Assembly (NCBI GenBank): GCA_029261295.1
Contig: JAJDBP010000038.1
Coordinates: 1-64,000, forward strand
DNA length: 64,000 nucleotides
Source: Nitrospirales bacterium
Lineage (GTDB): Bacteria > Nitrospirota > Nitrospiria > Nitrospirales > UBA8639
Reading direction: 5' to 3'
The position numbers and the translations under genes were made by a program. The notes beneath the pieces are model-generated. The model saw only the letters and a program-made list of their open reading frames with translations. It was not told the origin of the DNA and ran no database searches. This document shows positions 29,387 to 38,186 of this stretch, one piece after another. Each line of letters begins with the position of its first letter. Within the stretch, counting starts at the first letter, position 1.

Positions 29387-30340
29387 CTATCGAAAGGCAC
29401 CTTGACGATACAACCGCCAAAACGTCGTGATCCCAGCCCAAATCGGATGTTTCCGTTGCGCCGGAGTTAATTCAACTTTCACCCCGGAATGCCGCTCAAT
29501 TTTCCAAATGAGATAATCGGCTCCACCTTGGAACGTATAGGCCGCCTTCATAAGCCGCAAAATCGACAAGACCTTCCCTTGCACTTTCCGAACAATCCAG
29601 GCTATTCGATTTTTTGTCTTGTTCCATCCGGAAGGTTCTCTCTCATAGAGAGAATAATCGTTCTGCTTAATGACCTTTACCTTTGGGAAATCCGCCGAAA
29701 ACGCTGCATCGGCGACTTGTTCATAATAGGATTGATTACTTTCCCATAATGTTGCAATTCGCCCTTTCGATTCAGCACGTAATTCCGCGCCATAGCTGAG
29801 TGCCAAACCCGTCGCCCATATCTCTTTTGCTGAAAATTTGGCTGGCATTTGCGGAACGACGTTTCCCAAAAAGGTAACCACTGCGTTCCCCAATCCTGAG
29901 ATAATTCGTTGGCTCATTGCTTGGCTCGGGAATGCCATGACAGCTGTGGGCTGGGCAAAGCGCCCCCAAAAGTAGGAATGAAACCATTGAGGAGTCACAC
30001 TTCGCTCAAAATCTTCTAGCGACAAAACCGCATATTTCATACGAACCTTGTGGTCTCCAACAGCAACCTCTCCGTAGAACACATTAGGAGGGAGCCACCC
30101 ATTAAGACGGGCCAGCCAAGTTGACGGATACACGGCCGCATATTGATCCACAATGACATAACAGTCCACCAGACCATTGAGATCCGTGCCCTCTCGCAAA
30201 CACGAACCATAAAGTAAAATTCCTTGAACGGCCTGACCGTATTTATTGGCGAGAAAATTCCCGGCGGCCTGAATAGGGGGAGGAATAGGTTGCGCACTCG
30301 ACTGACTGACGATCGCTAAGACTTCTTCAGAAAGAGCCAT
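29387..30340 (-). CDS. Tam41-like nucleotidyltransferase (CDP-lipid synthase candidate)
   Basis: The 317-residue protein resembles mitochondrial Tam41-type CDP-diacylglycerol synthases: a nucleotidyltransferase GILLYGSCLREG near residue 40 followed by LVDCYVIVD. It also has W..LN......VFYGEV, KYAVLSLEDFERSV and SYFWGRFAQP in the family's order. Bacterial members are often labelled phosphatidate cytidylyltransferase but are unrelated to CdsA. Here it follows a DAG/ceramide-kinase-like gene by two bases, so the pair could phosphorylate a lipid and activate it with CTP. The natural substrate may be phosphatidate or ceramide 1-phosphate. No membrane helix is obvious. The end abuts repeat copy B exactly. 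Confidence 0.65.
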   Translation of the reverse strand: MALSEEVLAIVSQSSAQPIPPPIQAAGNFLANKYGQAVQGILLYGSCLREGTDLNGLVDCYVIVDQYAAVYPSTWLARLNGWLPPNVFYGEVAVGDHKVRMKYAVLSLEDFERSVTPQWFHSYFWGRFAQPTAVMAFPSQAMSQRIISGLGNAVVTFLGNVVPQMPAKFSAKEIWATGLALSYGAELRAESKGRIATLWESNQSYYEQVADAAFSADFPKVKVIKQNDYSLYEREPSGWNKTKNRIAWIVRKVQGKVLSILRLMKAAYTFQGGADYLIWKIERHSGVKVELTPAQRKHPIWAGITTFWRLYRQGAFR

Positions 30341-30342
30341 GA

Positions 30343-31308
30343 CTATTCAGCCTTTAGCCGCACAAAGGAAAGCTCCCCAGGAGAATCGAGGATCAAAGGT
30401 TCATCCGGCTTGGAAGATGTATACACTTCGCCATCTAAAACGAAGCCACTGTCAAAACCCAAGCGTATTTCAGCGTGGTTTTCACTCACATACCCATGAG
30501 CCTCCGTTGCAAGAGAATGCCCAGTGCCACGAAGTATGGCTGGCAAGACCCGCCATAAATATCGATACGGAACGCGAAGGCTGGTAAATCGCAAGGGGCC
30601 AGATTGATTGCCCCAAAATGGCTTCATGCCAAGAAACAAACGATTCAGGGTGGTGACTATGAGCACTAAATACTCATCCTGTGTAGAATTCGCATCTCCC
30701 GTCTTAATAGAAGCTTTAATAGGGTTTAATCCTTTTCGCGACCCTGTTGCCAGCGCCAATAGGAATTTCAACAAAATCAGGCCAGCACCCCACTCCCCTA
30801 ACCGTCCAATTGATTGTTTGGTTTGAAGGCCCATTTGTGTCCCATGGTAAATGGCCCCAGCTCCGAAAAACATCCCGCATAAAGGTTCCCGCTCCTCGGG
30901 AAAACGAATACGAAGAATTGGTCGAGAGACGATAGCAAGTTTCGAAGGAGACGATTCGGCCTCCTCAAGAAATTGTCCAAGGACCTTTGCCTCAAAATTC
31001 CCTAACCCCACATCCCCAGCCATTAAATTCGCTGTCCCTGCAGGTAATAGTGCCAAACTCGGCATTGAGGAAAATGGGTAATGATGAAACAAGGCGCCCA
31101 TGACGGCCTGTATCGTCCCATCGCCTCCATTCACCGCCACACAATCCACTTGAACTTGGGAAAACTTCTTTAAGGCCTCCAGAATGTCTGCAGGCGTTTG
31201 AACCTCAGCACTCGGCACATGGGGATACTGAGAAAGTATGTTTTGGAAAAGATTCGGGTTCCGCCGATTACGACCACTCAGGGGATTATGAAGAATTCCT
31301 ACACGCAT
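30343..31308 (-). CDS. Diacylglycerol/ceramide kinase family protein
   Basis: The 321-residue DAGK-catalytic-domain protein has VNGGDGT near residue 60, PAGTANLMAGD near 90, and a C-terminal beta sandwich with FVLDGEVY. The N-terminal HNPLSGRNRRN matches the family start. Members phosphorylate diacylglycerol, sphingosine or ceramide with ATP; Caulobacter ceramide kinase (CpgB) belongs to this family and is encoded in its sphingolipid locus. Given the ceramide genes here, ceramide is the likely substrate, though this is inference from context. It lies two bases upstream of the Tam41-like gene and is clearly co-translated with it. Confidence 0.75.
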   Translation of the reverse strand: MRVGILHNPLSGRNRRNPNLFQNILSQYPHVPSAEVQTPADILEALKKFSQVQVDCVAVNGGDGTIQAVMGALFHHYPFSSMPSLALLPAGTANLMAGDVGLGNFEAKVLGQFLEEAESSPSKLAIVSRPILRIRFPEEREPLCGMFFGAGAIYHGTQMGLQTKQSIGRLGEWGAGLILLKFLLALATGSRKGLNPIKASIKTGDANSTQDEYLVLIVTTLNRLFLGMKPFWGNQSGPLRFTSLRVPYRYLWRVLPAILRGTGHSLATEAHGYVSENHAEIRLGFDSGFVLDGEVYTSSKPDEPLILDSPGELSFVRLKAE

Positions 31309-31385
31309 GAATGGTCTGGTTCATGAAAACTCAAAAGAGTGCTTTCCCCAATAACTCTCTTCTCTTGATCATTCTAAATATCTTC

Positions 31386-31805
31386 CTAAAAATGCACGAA
31401 AAAGTAATCACTCTTCTTACCTTCATCGATCATATCTACTCTAATGTTCAACAATGTATCTAAAGCGAGATCAAACTGATTTTTGTCCCAATTGAATGTG
31501 GGTTCAATTTTTTCGAATAACTCCTCAGGAGAAAGAATTATTTTATCAATGCTTATAAGACGGTTATCTCGAATAAAACCAACCAAGGCAAGAGTATCTT
31601 CAATATTTGAAAATTTTTGAACTGTCCATTCAATCTCTTGGATTTCCTCCTCTGCCTCATAGTATTCCTCCCCATCATCCGGCCACCCAATTACCGCCCT
31701 TATGGTCGTCTCAGATTCAGCTAAAATGGTAAACCTATTTATTTCAAACAAGATAATAAACTGAAACAGTTGGATCACTGGTGTTGTAAAGAAATTTTGT
31801 CCCAT
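31386..31805 (-). CDS. Hypothetical acidic protein
   Basis: The 139-residue product starts at ATG 31805, which has a GGAAGGAAG just upstream; a TTG five codons earlier is less likely. It is acidic and moderately hydrophobic, with a cluster of E/Y residues (DDGEEYYEAEEEIQEIEW) and no motif, signal or helix that I recognise. It lies between the CDP-alcohol phosphatidyltransferase and the kinase genes on the same strand with gaps of 62 and 77 bp, so it may be co-transcribed with the lipid genes or be a later insertion. Confidence 0.5.
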   Translation of the reverse strand: MGQNFFTTPVIQLFQFIILFEINRFTILAESETTIRAVIGWPDDGEEYYEAEEEIQEIEWTVQKFSNIEDTLALVGFIRDNRLISIDKIILSPEELFEKIEPTFNWDKNQFDLALDTLLNIRVDMIDEGKKSDYFFVHF

Positions 31806-31867
31806 TCTTCCTTCCTTCAAAACTCACTCTTACGTCAAAAAATGATAGAAATTAAGGCGGGAATGAC

Positions 31868-33076
31868 TTATTTAATGGTAGCCGGGGGGTTAGTGAACAC
31901 TTGTACGGCTAAGGAGTCTCGGCCATTCACCGGATCAATTTCGGCCAACCATGAGGTGAGCGATCCTTTTCTGATCTTTTCTACCGCAGCCATCGCTAAT
32001 CTTCCTAAGAGGATCACTGTTGAAAGTATCGTCCAGATGGCTACGGCTTCCAACCCTAGATCTGGTCGCCCCATCAATATACTGGCCGTGAGAAAAATGA
32101 TACACGGATTTCTCCGTGCGGTGATAAGGCGAAAGTAGGAATCAAAAGGCTTCCAACAAAAAATCACGAATCCCGCCAACCACCATTGGAAAATACCCTC
32201 GACAATTCGGCCTAAGATATACCCGATGACAATGACCCAGCAGGTCGTGGTTAAGGTCAAATCTAACAAGACCGGCGAAAAGGAGACGAGGCCCACGCCC
32301 CATGCCAAATACCAGAGTGGAGGATGGATCAAATCGATTCCATGATCAAAAATATTTCCCAACTTCGTTGAAGTGACCGTGACTCTCGCTAATTTTCCAT
32401 CGACTGTATCCAAAAATGTCATCACCCACCCACAGGCAAGACCAAGAGCAAAGTAGCCATAGCTGAATAACATCCCTGCGAGAATCACTAAGGCTAAACT
32501 TAAAGAAGTCACCTGATTGGGTGAAATCCCAGCCATCGCGCACAATCGGGTGGCCCATTGAGCCGGAACTGGCCACCAGAACTTTGTCACGAAATCCGTC
32601 ACACTTTTATAGGATCCAGAAAATAAATGTTGCTCCAAACGCGGTCGGTTGTCCTCACGAATAGGAAAGACATAAGGCAAGTCAGTTTTTCGCAATTCAT
32701 TAGAAAAGGACCCCGAAATATCGTTCATACTGACTCTTCTGACGCTTGGGATGTCGGCAAACTGCTCTGTCTGCATAGTCTCCGAAACAGAACTCGCCTC
32801 TAATGCCGTCACATGCGCCACAACAGGCACAGCACGTCCGCCCATCTCCATTCCCAACATGACATTCTTTTCATTCGACAAACTACGAAACACTCGTTCG
32901 TCATAAATACAGTCTCCGCGAATGATGAGAACGGAACTCTCGGTAGGAATACCCTCTAGTTCGGACACAAACTGATAGTTGCCTATTCGATCCAACATTC
33001 GTCCTAATCGCTCTCGAGAAGTCAAATTCCACAAACGAATATCCGACTCATGACAGATAGACCAATACATACTCAT
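31868..33076 (-). CDS. CDP-alcohol phosphatidyltransferase with N-terminal degenerate nucleotidyltransferase domain
   Basis: The 402-residue protein has, from about residue 165 on, a polytopic CDP-alcohol phosphatidyltransferase domain with the full D-x2-D-G-x2-A-R-x8-G-x3-D-x3-D motif (DTVDGKLAR...FDHGID). Residues ~1-160 resemble the second half of a sugar/inositol-type nucleotidyltransferase (VLIIRGDCIYDERVF, then a central sheet) but the N-terminal G-x-G-x-R loop is missing, so that half is probably inactive. The plan recalls bifunctional IPCT/DIPPS enzymes of thermophiles. It should join an alcohol phosphate or CDP-alcohol to a lipid in the inner membrane. It follows lptG by 53 bp. Confidence 0.8.
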   Translation of the reverse strand: MSMYWSICHESDIRLWNLTSRERLGRMLDRIGNYQFVSELEGIPTESSVLIIRGDCIYDERVFRSLSNEKNVMLGMEMGGRAVPVVAHVTALEASSVSETMQTEQFADIPSVRRVSMNDISGSFSNELRKTDLPYVFPIREDNRPRLEQHLFSGSYKSVTDFVTKFWWPVPAQWATRLCAMAGISPNQVTSLSLALVILAGMLFSYGYFALGLACGWVMTFLDTVDGKLARVTVTSTKLGNIFDHGIDLIHPPLWYLAWGVGLVSFSPVLLDLTLTTTCWVIVIGYILGRIVEGIFQWWLAGFVIFCWKPFDSYFRLITARRNPCIIFLTASILMGRPDLGLEAVAIWTILSTVILLGRLAMAAVEKIRKGSLTSWLAEIDPVNGRDSLAVQVFTNPPATIK

Positions 33077-33129
33077 ACAGCAAATAGGCGCCCATCAAAA
33101 TCATGAATGAACATCATCTCTTTTACCCT

Positions 33130-34206
33130 CTACGAAAAGTACATCCACCAAATGATGGCCGTCACCAACACGATTCCGGAGAAGGGAATCATGGTGGTCA
33201 TAAAAGCCGTGGCGCCTAATAAAATTCCTAAATTCTGCAATATTTCTGTGGTGAGATAATACCCAATCCCAACCAAGCCCCCTAAGGCGATCCTCTTTCC
33301 AGCCGACGCACTTCGTAAGGGCCCGAATGCAAAAGGCAAGGCGAGGAGGATCATCAATCCTGTTTTCAATGGCATAAACACCTTATCCCAGAAGGCTAAT
33401 TCATATCTTAGGACATTTTGATTCTTCTGCTGGAGGATTTTAATATAACGAAAAAGGTCAGAAGGGGCGAGAGAAGAAGCCGGCAATGTTAATAACCGCA
33501 TTTCTTCTCGTTTAAAGGGGGAATCCCATACGATACGCTCGACTGCTTCATTTGAAACACGAGGTCCATTGATCACTTTCTTTTGAATATTTTTCAGAAT
33601 CCATTTTTGAGGATTCTCCACGTCAGCTTCTTCGACATACATATACGTGATCATCTCGCCCTTCTGATTGAATTCGAATATATCGATACCTTGGGGAATT
33701 TCTCCATATTTCAATGTCTTGATACGTATATACCGATTCTTCTCTCGAAACCACAGCCCCTGTTTGCCTTGATAGACTTGTGAATCAGATAGCGCCAAGG
33801 AACGTGAAATATGGGCGTACTGATCTAACGTTGGCGTGACATATTCTTCAAAACACGCCACCAGCACCATAAAGACGATTCCCACTTGCATGACCGCCCA
33901 TGCGATCTGGTAATGAGAAATTCCTCCGGCCTGCATGGCCAAAAGTTCTCTGCCATTTGCTAGGCCACCCAAGGCCATAATACTTCCTAACAACGCAATG
34001 AACGGCGCTAGCACCACAAATCGATCTGGCAGGGTCAGGAGCACGAATTCCCCTGCGGCCCAAAAGGTATAACGACCATTCCCAACTTCATCCACTTCTT
34101 CTACAAAGACAAATAAGCTAAACACGGCCAAAAGGATGGCCAAGACGGGCAAATAACCCTTAAGCAAACTTCCCCAAAGATATCGATAAATAATAGGGAT
34201 GCCCAT
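33130..34206 (-). CDS. lptG: LptG-type YjgP/YjgQ permease
   Basis: The 358-residue protein has N-terminal helices, a periplasmic jellyroll-like middle (about residues 125-260) and C-terminal helices, the LptF/LptG plan. ELLAMQAGGISHYQIAW is the cytoplasmic coupling-helix region typical of the family. In LPS export LptF and LptG form the ABC transporter core with LptB2. It lies ten bases after lptF and ahead of the lipid head-group genes, so it may serve a different glycolipid or sphingolipid. Whether this is the cell's only lptFG pair cannot be told from the window. Confidence 0.85.
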   Translation of the reverse strand: MGIPIIYRYLWGSLLKGYLPVLAILLAVFSLFVFVEEVDEVGNGRYTFWAAGEFVLLTLPDRFVVLAPFIALLGSIMALGGLANGRELLAMQAGGISHYQIAWAVMQVGIVFMVLVACFEEYVTPTLDQYAHISRSLALSDSQVYQGKQGLWFREKNRYIRIKTLKYGEIPQGIDIFEFNQKGEMITYMYVEEADVENPQKWILKNIQKKVINGPRVSNEAVERIVWDSPFKREEMRLLTLPASSLAPSDLFRYIKILQQKNQNVLRYELAFWDKVFMPLKTGLMILLALPFAFGPLRSASAGKRIALGGLVGIGYYLTTEILQNLGILLGATAFMTTMIPFSGIVLVTAIIWWMYFS

Positions 34207-34216
34207 ACGTGAGAGC

Positions 34217-35275
34217 TCAGAATTGGCTTCTAGAAAATTTAGGGATCAAGACAAACACACTCACCAGCACTCCTAATCCAATGACCACCCACCAAAGACC
34301 TGGGTAAATGGGAAGCGCGCCTTTTTCCACTAGGTTTTTCACCATTAACCCCAAAAAATAATACACGGCAAAAAGGACCGTTGCGGTTAATATTTTGGCA
34401 TATTTTCCTCCCCGGGGGGACGAGCGACCCAACGGGATGCCTAACAAGCCTAAGAGAATGGTTGAGAATGGCGTTGTCAACCGCCATTGAAGTTCGGCAA
34501 TATATTGTTTCGTGTCAAATGCAGCTAACTCGCGGGTAGGAATGGCTTTTCGTCTGGCATCCTGAATAGCTTCTTCAGGGAAAATAAATAATTTGGCGAA
34601 ATGTGACTTATGGGTGATGGTTCCATTTCGAGTCAATTTATATTCGTAGCCATCGAAGAGCACCGGAATAGCCATCCCGCTTTTAGGATGGAATTGCTCC
34701 CCGGCTTTTTTGGCTGAAATGATCCGCAGCTTATCTCCATGTTCACTTTGAACGAATACCCGATTCAGTTGGCGATTCTGCTGGTCCACCTCCTCAGCAA
34801 AAAGCACAAGTGACCCATCCCGTCGCTCATAGAAATGGCCTGGTTCTAAATGACTGATGCCCAAGCCAGCCTCGGCTTGCGCTTTCACTCGATAACTCTC
34901 TTCATAGGCTAAGGGGCGAAGATACAATGAAAAAAGAGCCACGAGAACGGCTACACATGATGAAAGCAGAAAAATCGCTCCCATTACCCGATAAGGACTC
35001 ATACCGGAAGCCAACATCGCTTTCATCTCCGAGTCCGCATACAACCGTCCCAAGCCAAGAATCACTCCAAAGTACAAAGAAACAGGGAGTAACACCTCCA
35101 ATGCAATGCCAACCTTTAACACAATTAATTTCAACAGCATGGTGGTAGAAAGAAGCGCATCTACGGCTTGGGCTAAAAAGATGATCCAGCTATACCCAGC
35201 AAAGAGGACAACAAAAAGCACACATACCAGAATAGAAGGCTTGAGCACTTCTTGAATGAGATATCGATCTAACAT
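34217..35275 (-). CDS. lptF: LptF-type YjgP/YjgQ permease
   Basis: The 352-residue protein opens with MLDRYLIQEVLKP, the usual LptF amphipathic start. It has GLGRLYADSEMKAMLASGMS (coupling helix, near residue 75), a periplasmic beta domain (~125-260), and RLTTPFSTILLGLLGIPLG in the C-terminal helices. It is the first gene of the operon lptF-lptG-CDP-alcohol transferase and is divergent from the nucleotidyltransferase gene at 35327 with only 51 bp between. Confidence 0.88.
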   Translation of the reverse strand: MLDRYLIQEVLKPSILVCVLFVVLFAGYSWIIFLAQAVDALLSTTMLLKLIVLKVGIALEVLLPVSLYFGVILGLGRLYADSEMKAMLASGMSPYRVMGAIFLLSSCVAVLVALFSLYLRPLAYEESYRVKAQAEAGLGISHLEPGHFYERRDGSLVLFAEEVDQQNRQLNRVFVQSEHGDKLRIISAKKAGEQFHPKSGMAIPVLFDGYEYKLTRNGTITHKSHFAKLFIFPEEAIQDARRKAIPTRELAAFDTKQYIAELQWRLTTPFSTILLGLLGIPLGRSSPRGGKYAKILTATVLFAVYYFLGLMVKNLVEKGALPIYPGLWWVVIGLGVLVSVFVLIPKFSRSQF

Positions 35276-35290
35276 CCTTCTCCAAACACC

Positions 35291-35320
35291 TTTACATTTG
35301 CTAGACCCGATGGTACTAAT
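35291..35320 (+). promoter_or_regulatory. Candidate promoter giving a leaderless mRNA
   Basis: TTTACA (35291-35296) and ACTAAT (35315-35320) with 18-base spacing stand six bases ahead of ATG 35327. No Shine-Dalgarno is present. Confidence 0.35.
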
Positions 35321-35326
35321 CTTTTC

Positions 35327-36055
35327 ATGAAAGCCATCATCCTCAGCGCTGGACAGGGCAAGCGATTACTTCCGCTCACGCAAGACCGGCCTAAATGTAC
35401 GATTCCTATTCATGGTCGACCGATCCTTGAATGGCAAATCACGGAATTGATTAAGTTTGGCATAAGCCCCATTCATGTGGTTGTCGGATTTGGCGTTGAA
35501 ACCGTAGAAGAGGTTATTGCTCATCACAGCAGCCACCAGGCCGTTCATACTTTGTATAATCCATTTTATGCTCTGGCAGATAATCTTATGAGTTGTTGGA
35601 CTGCCAGAAGCGAAATGACGGAAGACTTTATCTTGCTGAATGGTGATACCGTGTTTGAAACAGCCGTTCTTGAACGGTTGTTTCAGGCTCCGCCAGCACC
35701 AATCACATTAGTCACCGATCAAAAGCCACAATATGATGCTGATGATATGAAAGTAATTGTCCAGGGCACGCAACTCACCAGAATTGGAAAAACTTTACCC
35801 CTAGAATCGGTGAATGGTGAATCCATTGGCATGATACGATTTCAAAACGAAGGACCCCAATTATTTTGTTCGACCATAGAACGCCGTATTCGACAACCTG
35901 AATCGCTCAAGCAATGGTACCTCTCCCTTATCGACGAACTCGCTCCACAGGGACACGTTTCCACTATTTCGATTCAAGGTTTGACATGGGCTGAAATCGA
36001 TAATCCTGATGACTTACAACATGCCGAAACCTTACTCAAACCCTTTGTGCCATAA
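35327..36055 (+). CDS. Cytidylyltransferase-like NTP transferase (LicC/IPCT group)
   Basis: The 242-residue Rossmann-type nucleotidyltransferase has ILSAGQGKRLLPLTQDRPKC at the start, NPFYALADNLMSCW near residue 83 and FILLNGDTVFE near 103. It ends with TWAEIDNPDDL, which supplies the second metal-binding acid. The N-x-x-Y...N-L-x-S block is typical of choline-phosphate (LicC) and inositol-1-phosphate cytidylyltransferases. It may make a CDP-alcohol for the CDP-alcohol phosphatidyltransferase encoded 2 kb away. It is the only plus-strand gene among minus-strand lipid genes. The exact alcohol is unknown. Confidence 0.7.
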   Translation: MKAIILSAGQGKRLLPLTQDRPKCTIPIHGRPILEWQITELIKFGISPIHVVVGFGVETVEEVIAHHSSHQAVHTLYNPFYALADNLMSCWTARSEMTEDFILLNGDTVFETAVLERLFQAPPAPITLVTDQKPQYDADDMKVIVQGTQLTRIGKTLPLESVNGESIGMIRFQNEGPQLFCSTIERRIRQPESLKQWYLSLIDELAPQGHVSTISIQGLTWAEIDNPDDLQHAETLLKPFVP

Positions 36056-36130
36056 CCTTCCTTGCCAACCCCGTTTTTCCCGCACGACCTTTTCAACACT
36101 AATTTCTAAAATTTTTCCTTATTTTTAGCC

Positions 36131-36964
36131 TTATCCCCGTTGGCCAACAATCTGTTCCACGAGTGCTAAATCTTCCAGAGTGTCCACATCAATGGCAGCC
36201 TCTGGGAAGGGTAGAATAATTTCTTTGATAGAGATATCCATGCGCTGACTGAGTTCGCGAAGGGCATGTGAAAGGGTTAACCTGCCTAGCAAGTAACGAA
36301 TCAGCATGAACCACCCCAGCCGACGAATCAACCGAAAAGGCCTTTTCCGTTCACGTTCAACCTCCGTCCAAAACTCCACCAATTTTTCAGCTTTTGGCGT
36401 GCAAAGTAAGAACAAATTACACCCACAAAATCCCCCTCCTTGAAATCGGATCACGGTACGCTTTGATTGAGGATAAGCCTGAGCCACAACGGAATAGGGG
36501 ACCAAAGCGACTGCCACATCAACTTGGGCTCGATTGGCTTCTCGAAGAAAACCATCTACCATTTCCACCGACAACAACGCATGATCAGCCGTGGTGACCA
36601 AAAGAGGAAGGTCTTGAGGTGACTGTTCGAGAAAACATTTTACACTCAAGCTGGGGCCTTGTTGTGGAGGGACCCAGCGGACTTTTTTTTCTTCCACAAG
36701 ATCATTCAAAAAATCTTGCTCTTGTAGTATTCCCCAAGGAGGGCCACACAAGACCCGTTGCTCAACAAACTTCGACGCTTCAAGGGTATCTAACACTCTC
36801 GTAACCATGGGCATACCACCTACGCTTGCCAATATTTTTATTGGCACTCCCGCACCTTCGGCCACAGCATCCCTCCCCGCTCGTGCGCCAGCTAAGACTA
36901 ATGCGGTGACGAGAGGTTGAGACGTCTCCATCAGTTTTAGTTTTTTCTCTTTTTCTGAGATCAT
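36131..36964 (-). CDS. MobA-like NTP transferase in the sphingolipid locus
   Basis: The 277-residue protein has a MobA-like nucleotide-binding start, LVLAGARAGRDAVAEGAGVP, differing from the MobA L-A-G-G-x-S-x-R-M-G loop. PIKILASVGGMPMV follows, then a metal-binding LLVTTADHALL near residue 130 and a final AAIDVDTLEDL. There is no sign of molybdenum-cofactor genes nearby. Its start overlaps the stop of the bCerS-like gene (ATGA, 36961-36964), so the two are translationally coupled and likely work in one pathway, perhaps on a lipid head group. The reaction is not known to me. Confidence 0.65.
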   Translation of the reverse strand: MISEKEKKLKLMETSQPLVTALVLAGARAGRDAVAEGAGVPIKILASVGGMPMVTRVLDTLEASKFVEQRVLCGPPWGILQEQDFLNDLVEEKKVRWVPPQQGPSLSVKCFLEQSPQDLPLLVTTADHALLSVEMVDGFLREANRAQVDVAVALVPYSVVAQAYPQSKRTVIRFQGGGFCGCNLFLLCTPKAEKLVEFWTEVERERKRPFRLIRRLGWFMLIRYLLGRLTLSHALRELSQRMDISIKEIILPFPEAAIDVDTLEDLALVEQIVGQRG

Positions 36965-38100
36965 TGAAAGGATTTCTCATAGAGACGATATTTTTTATAA
37001 GATTTGGCTCCTAGAGATTCAAGAATATGCCGCATCCGTTTATTATTCTCCAGAATCCAAGAAAGTTCGACCTGTTGAATATGTTTTCGCAAACCTGCCT
37101 TCCTGACGGCTTCAATCATTCCATAGGCCATGAGTGCTCCCATTGGACTGGATTGAAACTGTCGTCGAACTCCCATGAGAGCCACACGCCCAGTTGTTGG
37201 ATAGCGAACCTTTAACCGCCACAGAATTTTGAGCCACCCCAAGGGCCATAATCGTCCTTGAAGATCATGAATGACTTCATGCACATTAGGAAAAGCCACG
37301 AGCATCGCACTTGGGATCCCGTTGACTTCTGCAATTTGCACAAAATCGTCCTCCACCAATAACTTCAATTGCTGACCTAAATCCGCAAATTCAGCTTCCG
37401 TGAAGGGTAAAAATCCCCAATTCTCGGCCCAAGCCTCTTCATAAATTTCTTTGATGATGGCTAATTCTTCCTGCAAATGCTTTCGTCGTAACGGTCGAAT
37501 CTTCACGGATTCCTTGGCCTTTTTCAAAAACCTCGCGACACCTGAAGGAAGTGAAAAATCAATCCCAAGACGATATGCCAGCATATCCTGGACCTTTTGA
37601 TACCCATAGGCTTCAACATGCTTTTTATAGTAGGGGCGAGCATGCCCCATCATCACCATAGGAGGATCATCATATCCCTGAACTAATAACCCACATTCCT
37701 GGTTAATGGATAAATTGAATGGCCCTTGAACAACCTTCATCCCTTCAGATCGAAGCCAGGTTTCGGCGGTTTCAAAAAGAGCGTGAAATATTTCTTCAGA
37801 ATCTTCAGCTTCCAATGATCCAAAAAAACCGGTCGGAGAATCGTAGCGTGCTAGATGCAGCTCATCAATTTGAGCACTAATCCGCCCAACAGGTATTGTC
37901 CCGCGATAGGCCATCCAACATTTCCAGCGTGCATGTTCAAAATAGGGGTTTTTAAGGGAGAAGGAATGGAGCCGTTCAACGAGAAGAGGCGGAACCCAAG
38001 CGGGATCCAATCTATAAATGTTTATTGGTACACGGACAAATTGTTTGAGCCCTGCCTGATCCTTAACCGGTTCAATTCGGATCAAAACGTCTTGTCCCAC
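36961..38100 (-). CDS. bcerS: Bacterial ceramide synthase-like N-acyltransferase (GNAT fold)
   Basis: The 379-residue protein has two GNAT-like halves. Recognisable parts are VPINIYRLDPAWVPPL at the start, GPFNLSINQECGLLVQGYDDPP near residue 135 and an acyltransferase-like C-terminal half ending VELSWILENNKRMRHILESLGA. This architecture belongs to the family that includes bCerS of Caulobacter, which N-acylates a sphingoid base; such proteins are often annotated only as GNAT or hypothetical. The presence of spt, cerR, the carrier protein and the acyl ligase 2-6 kb away supports the assignment. It starts at GTG 38100 with a poor Shine-Dalgarno. It is soluble or peripheral by sequence. Confidence 0.7.
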   Translation of the reverse strand: MGQDVLIRIEPVKDQAGLKQFVRVPINIYRLDPAWVPPLLVERLHSFSLKNPYFEHARWKCWMAYRGTIPVGRISAQIDELHLARYDSPTGFFGSLEAEDSEEIFHALFETAETWLRSEGMKVVQGPFNLSINQECGLLVQGYDDPPMVMMGHARPYYKKHVEAYGYQKVQDMLAYRLGIDFSLPSGVARFLKKAKESVKIRPLRRKHLQEELAIIKEIYEEAWAENWGFLPFTEAEFADLGQQLKLLVEDDFVQIAEVNGIPSAMLVAFPNVHEVIHDLQGRLWPLGWLKILWRLKVRYPTTGRVALMGVRRQFQSSPMGALMAYGMIEAVRKAGLRKHIQQVELSWILENNKRMRHILESLGAKSYKKYRLYEKSFQ

Positions 38101-38186
38101 CGGAACGCTGAATCAAACACAAGAAAATTCACATGTAGAGAGTTGGCAGTGCAAAGAAGACGATGACAAACGACCCTCATCTGCCC

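Noticed and set aside
29081-29441. Several overlapping frames on both strands
   Set aside because: They lie in repeat copy B, which is GC-rich and structured; the frames have no likeness to proteins.
36131-36964. Assignment of the MobA-like gene to molybdenum cofactor synthesis
   Set aside because: The nucleotide loop differs from MobA, no molybdopterin genes are near, and the gene is translationally coupled to the bCerS-like gene.
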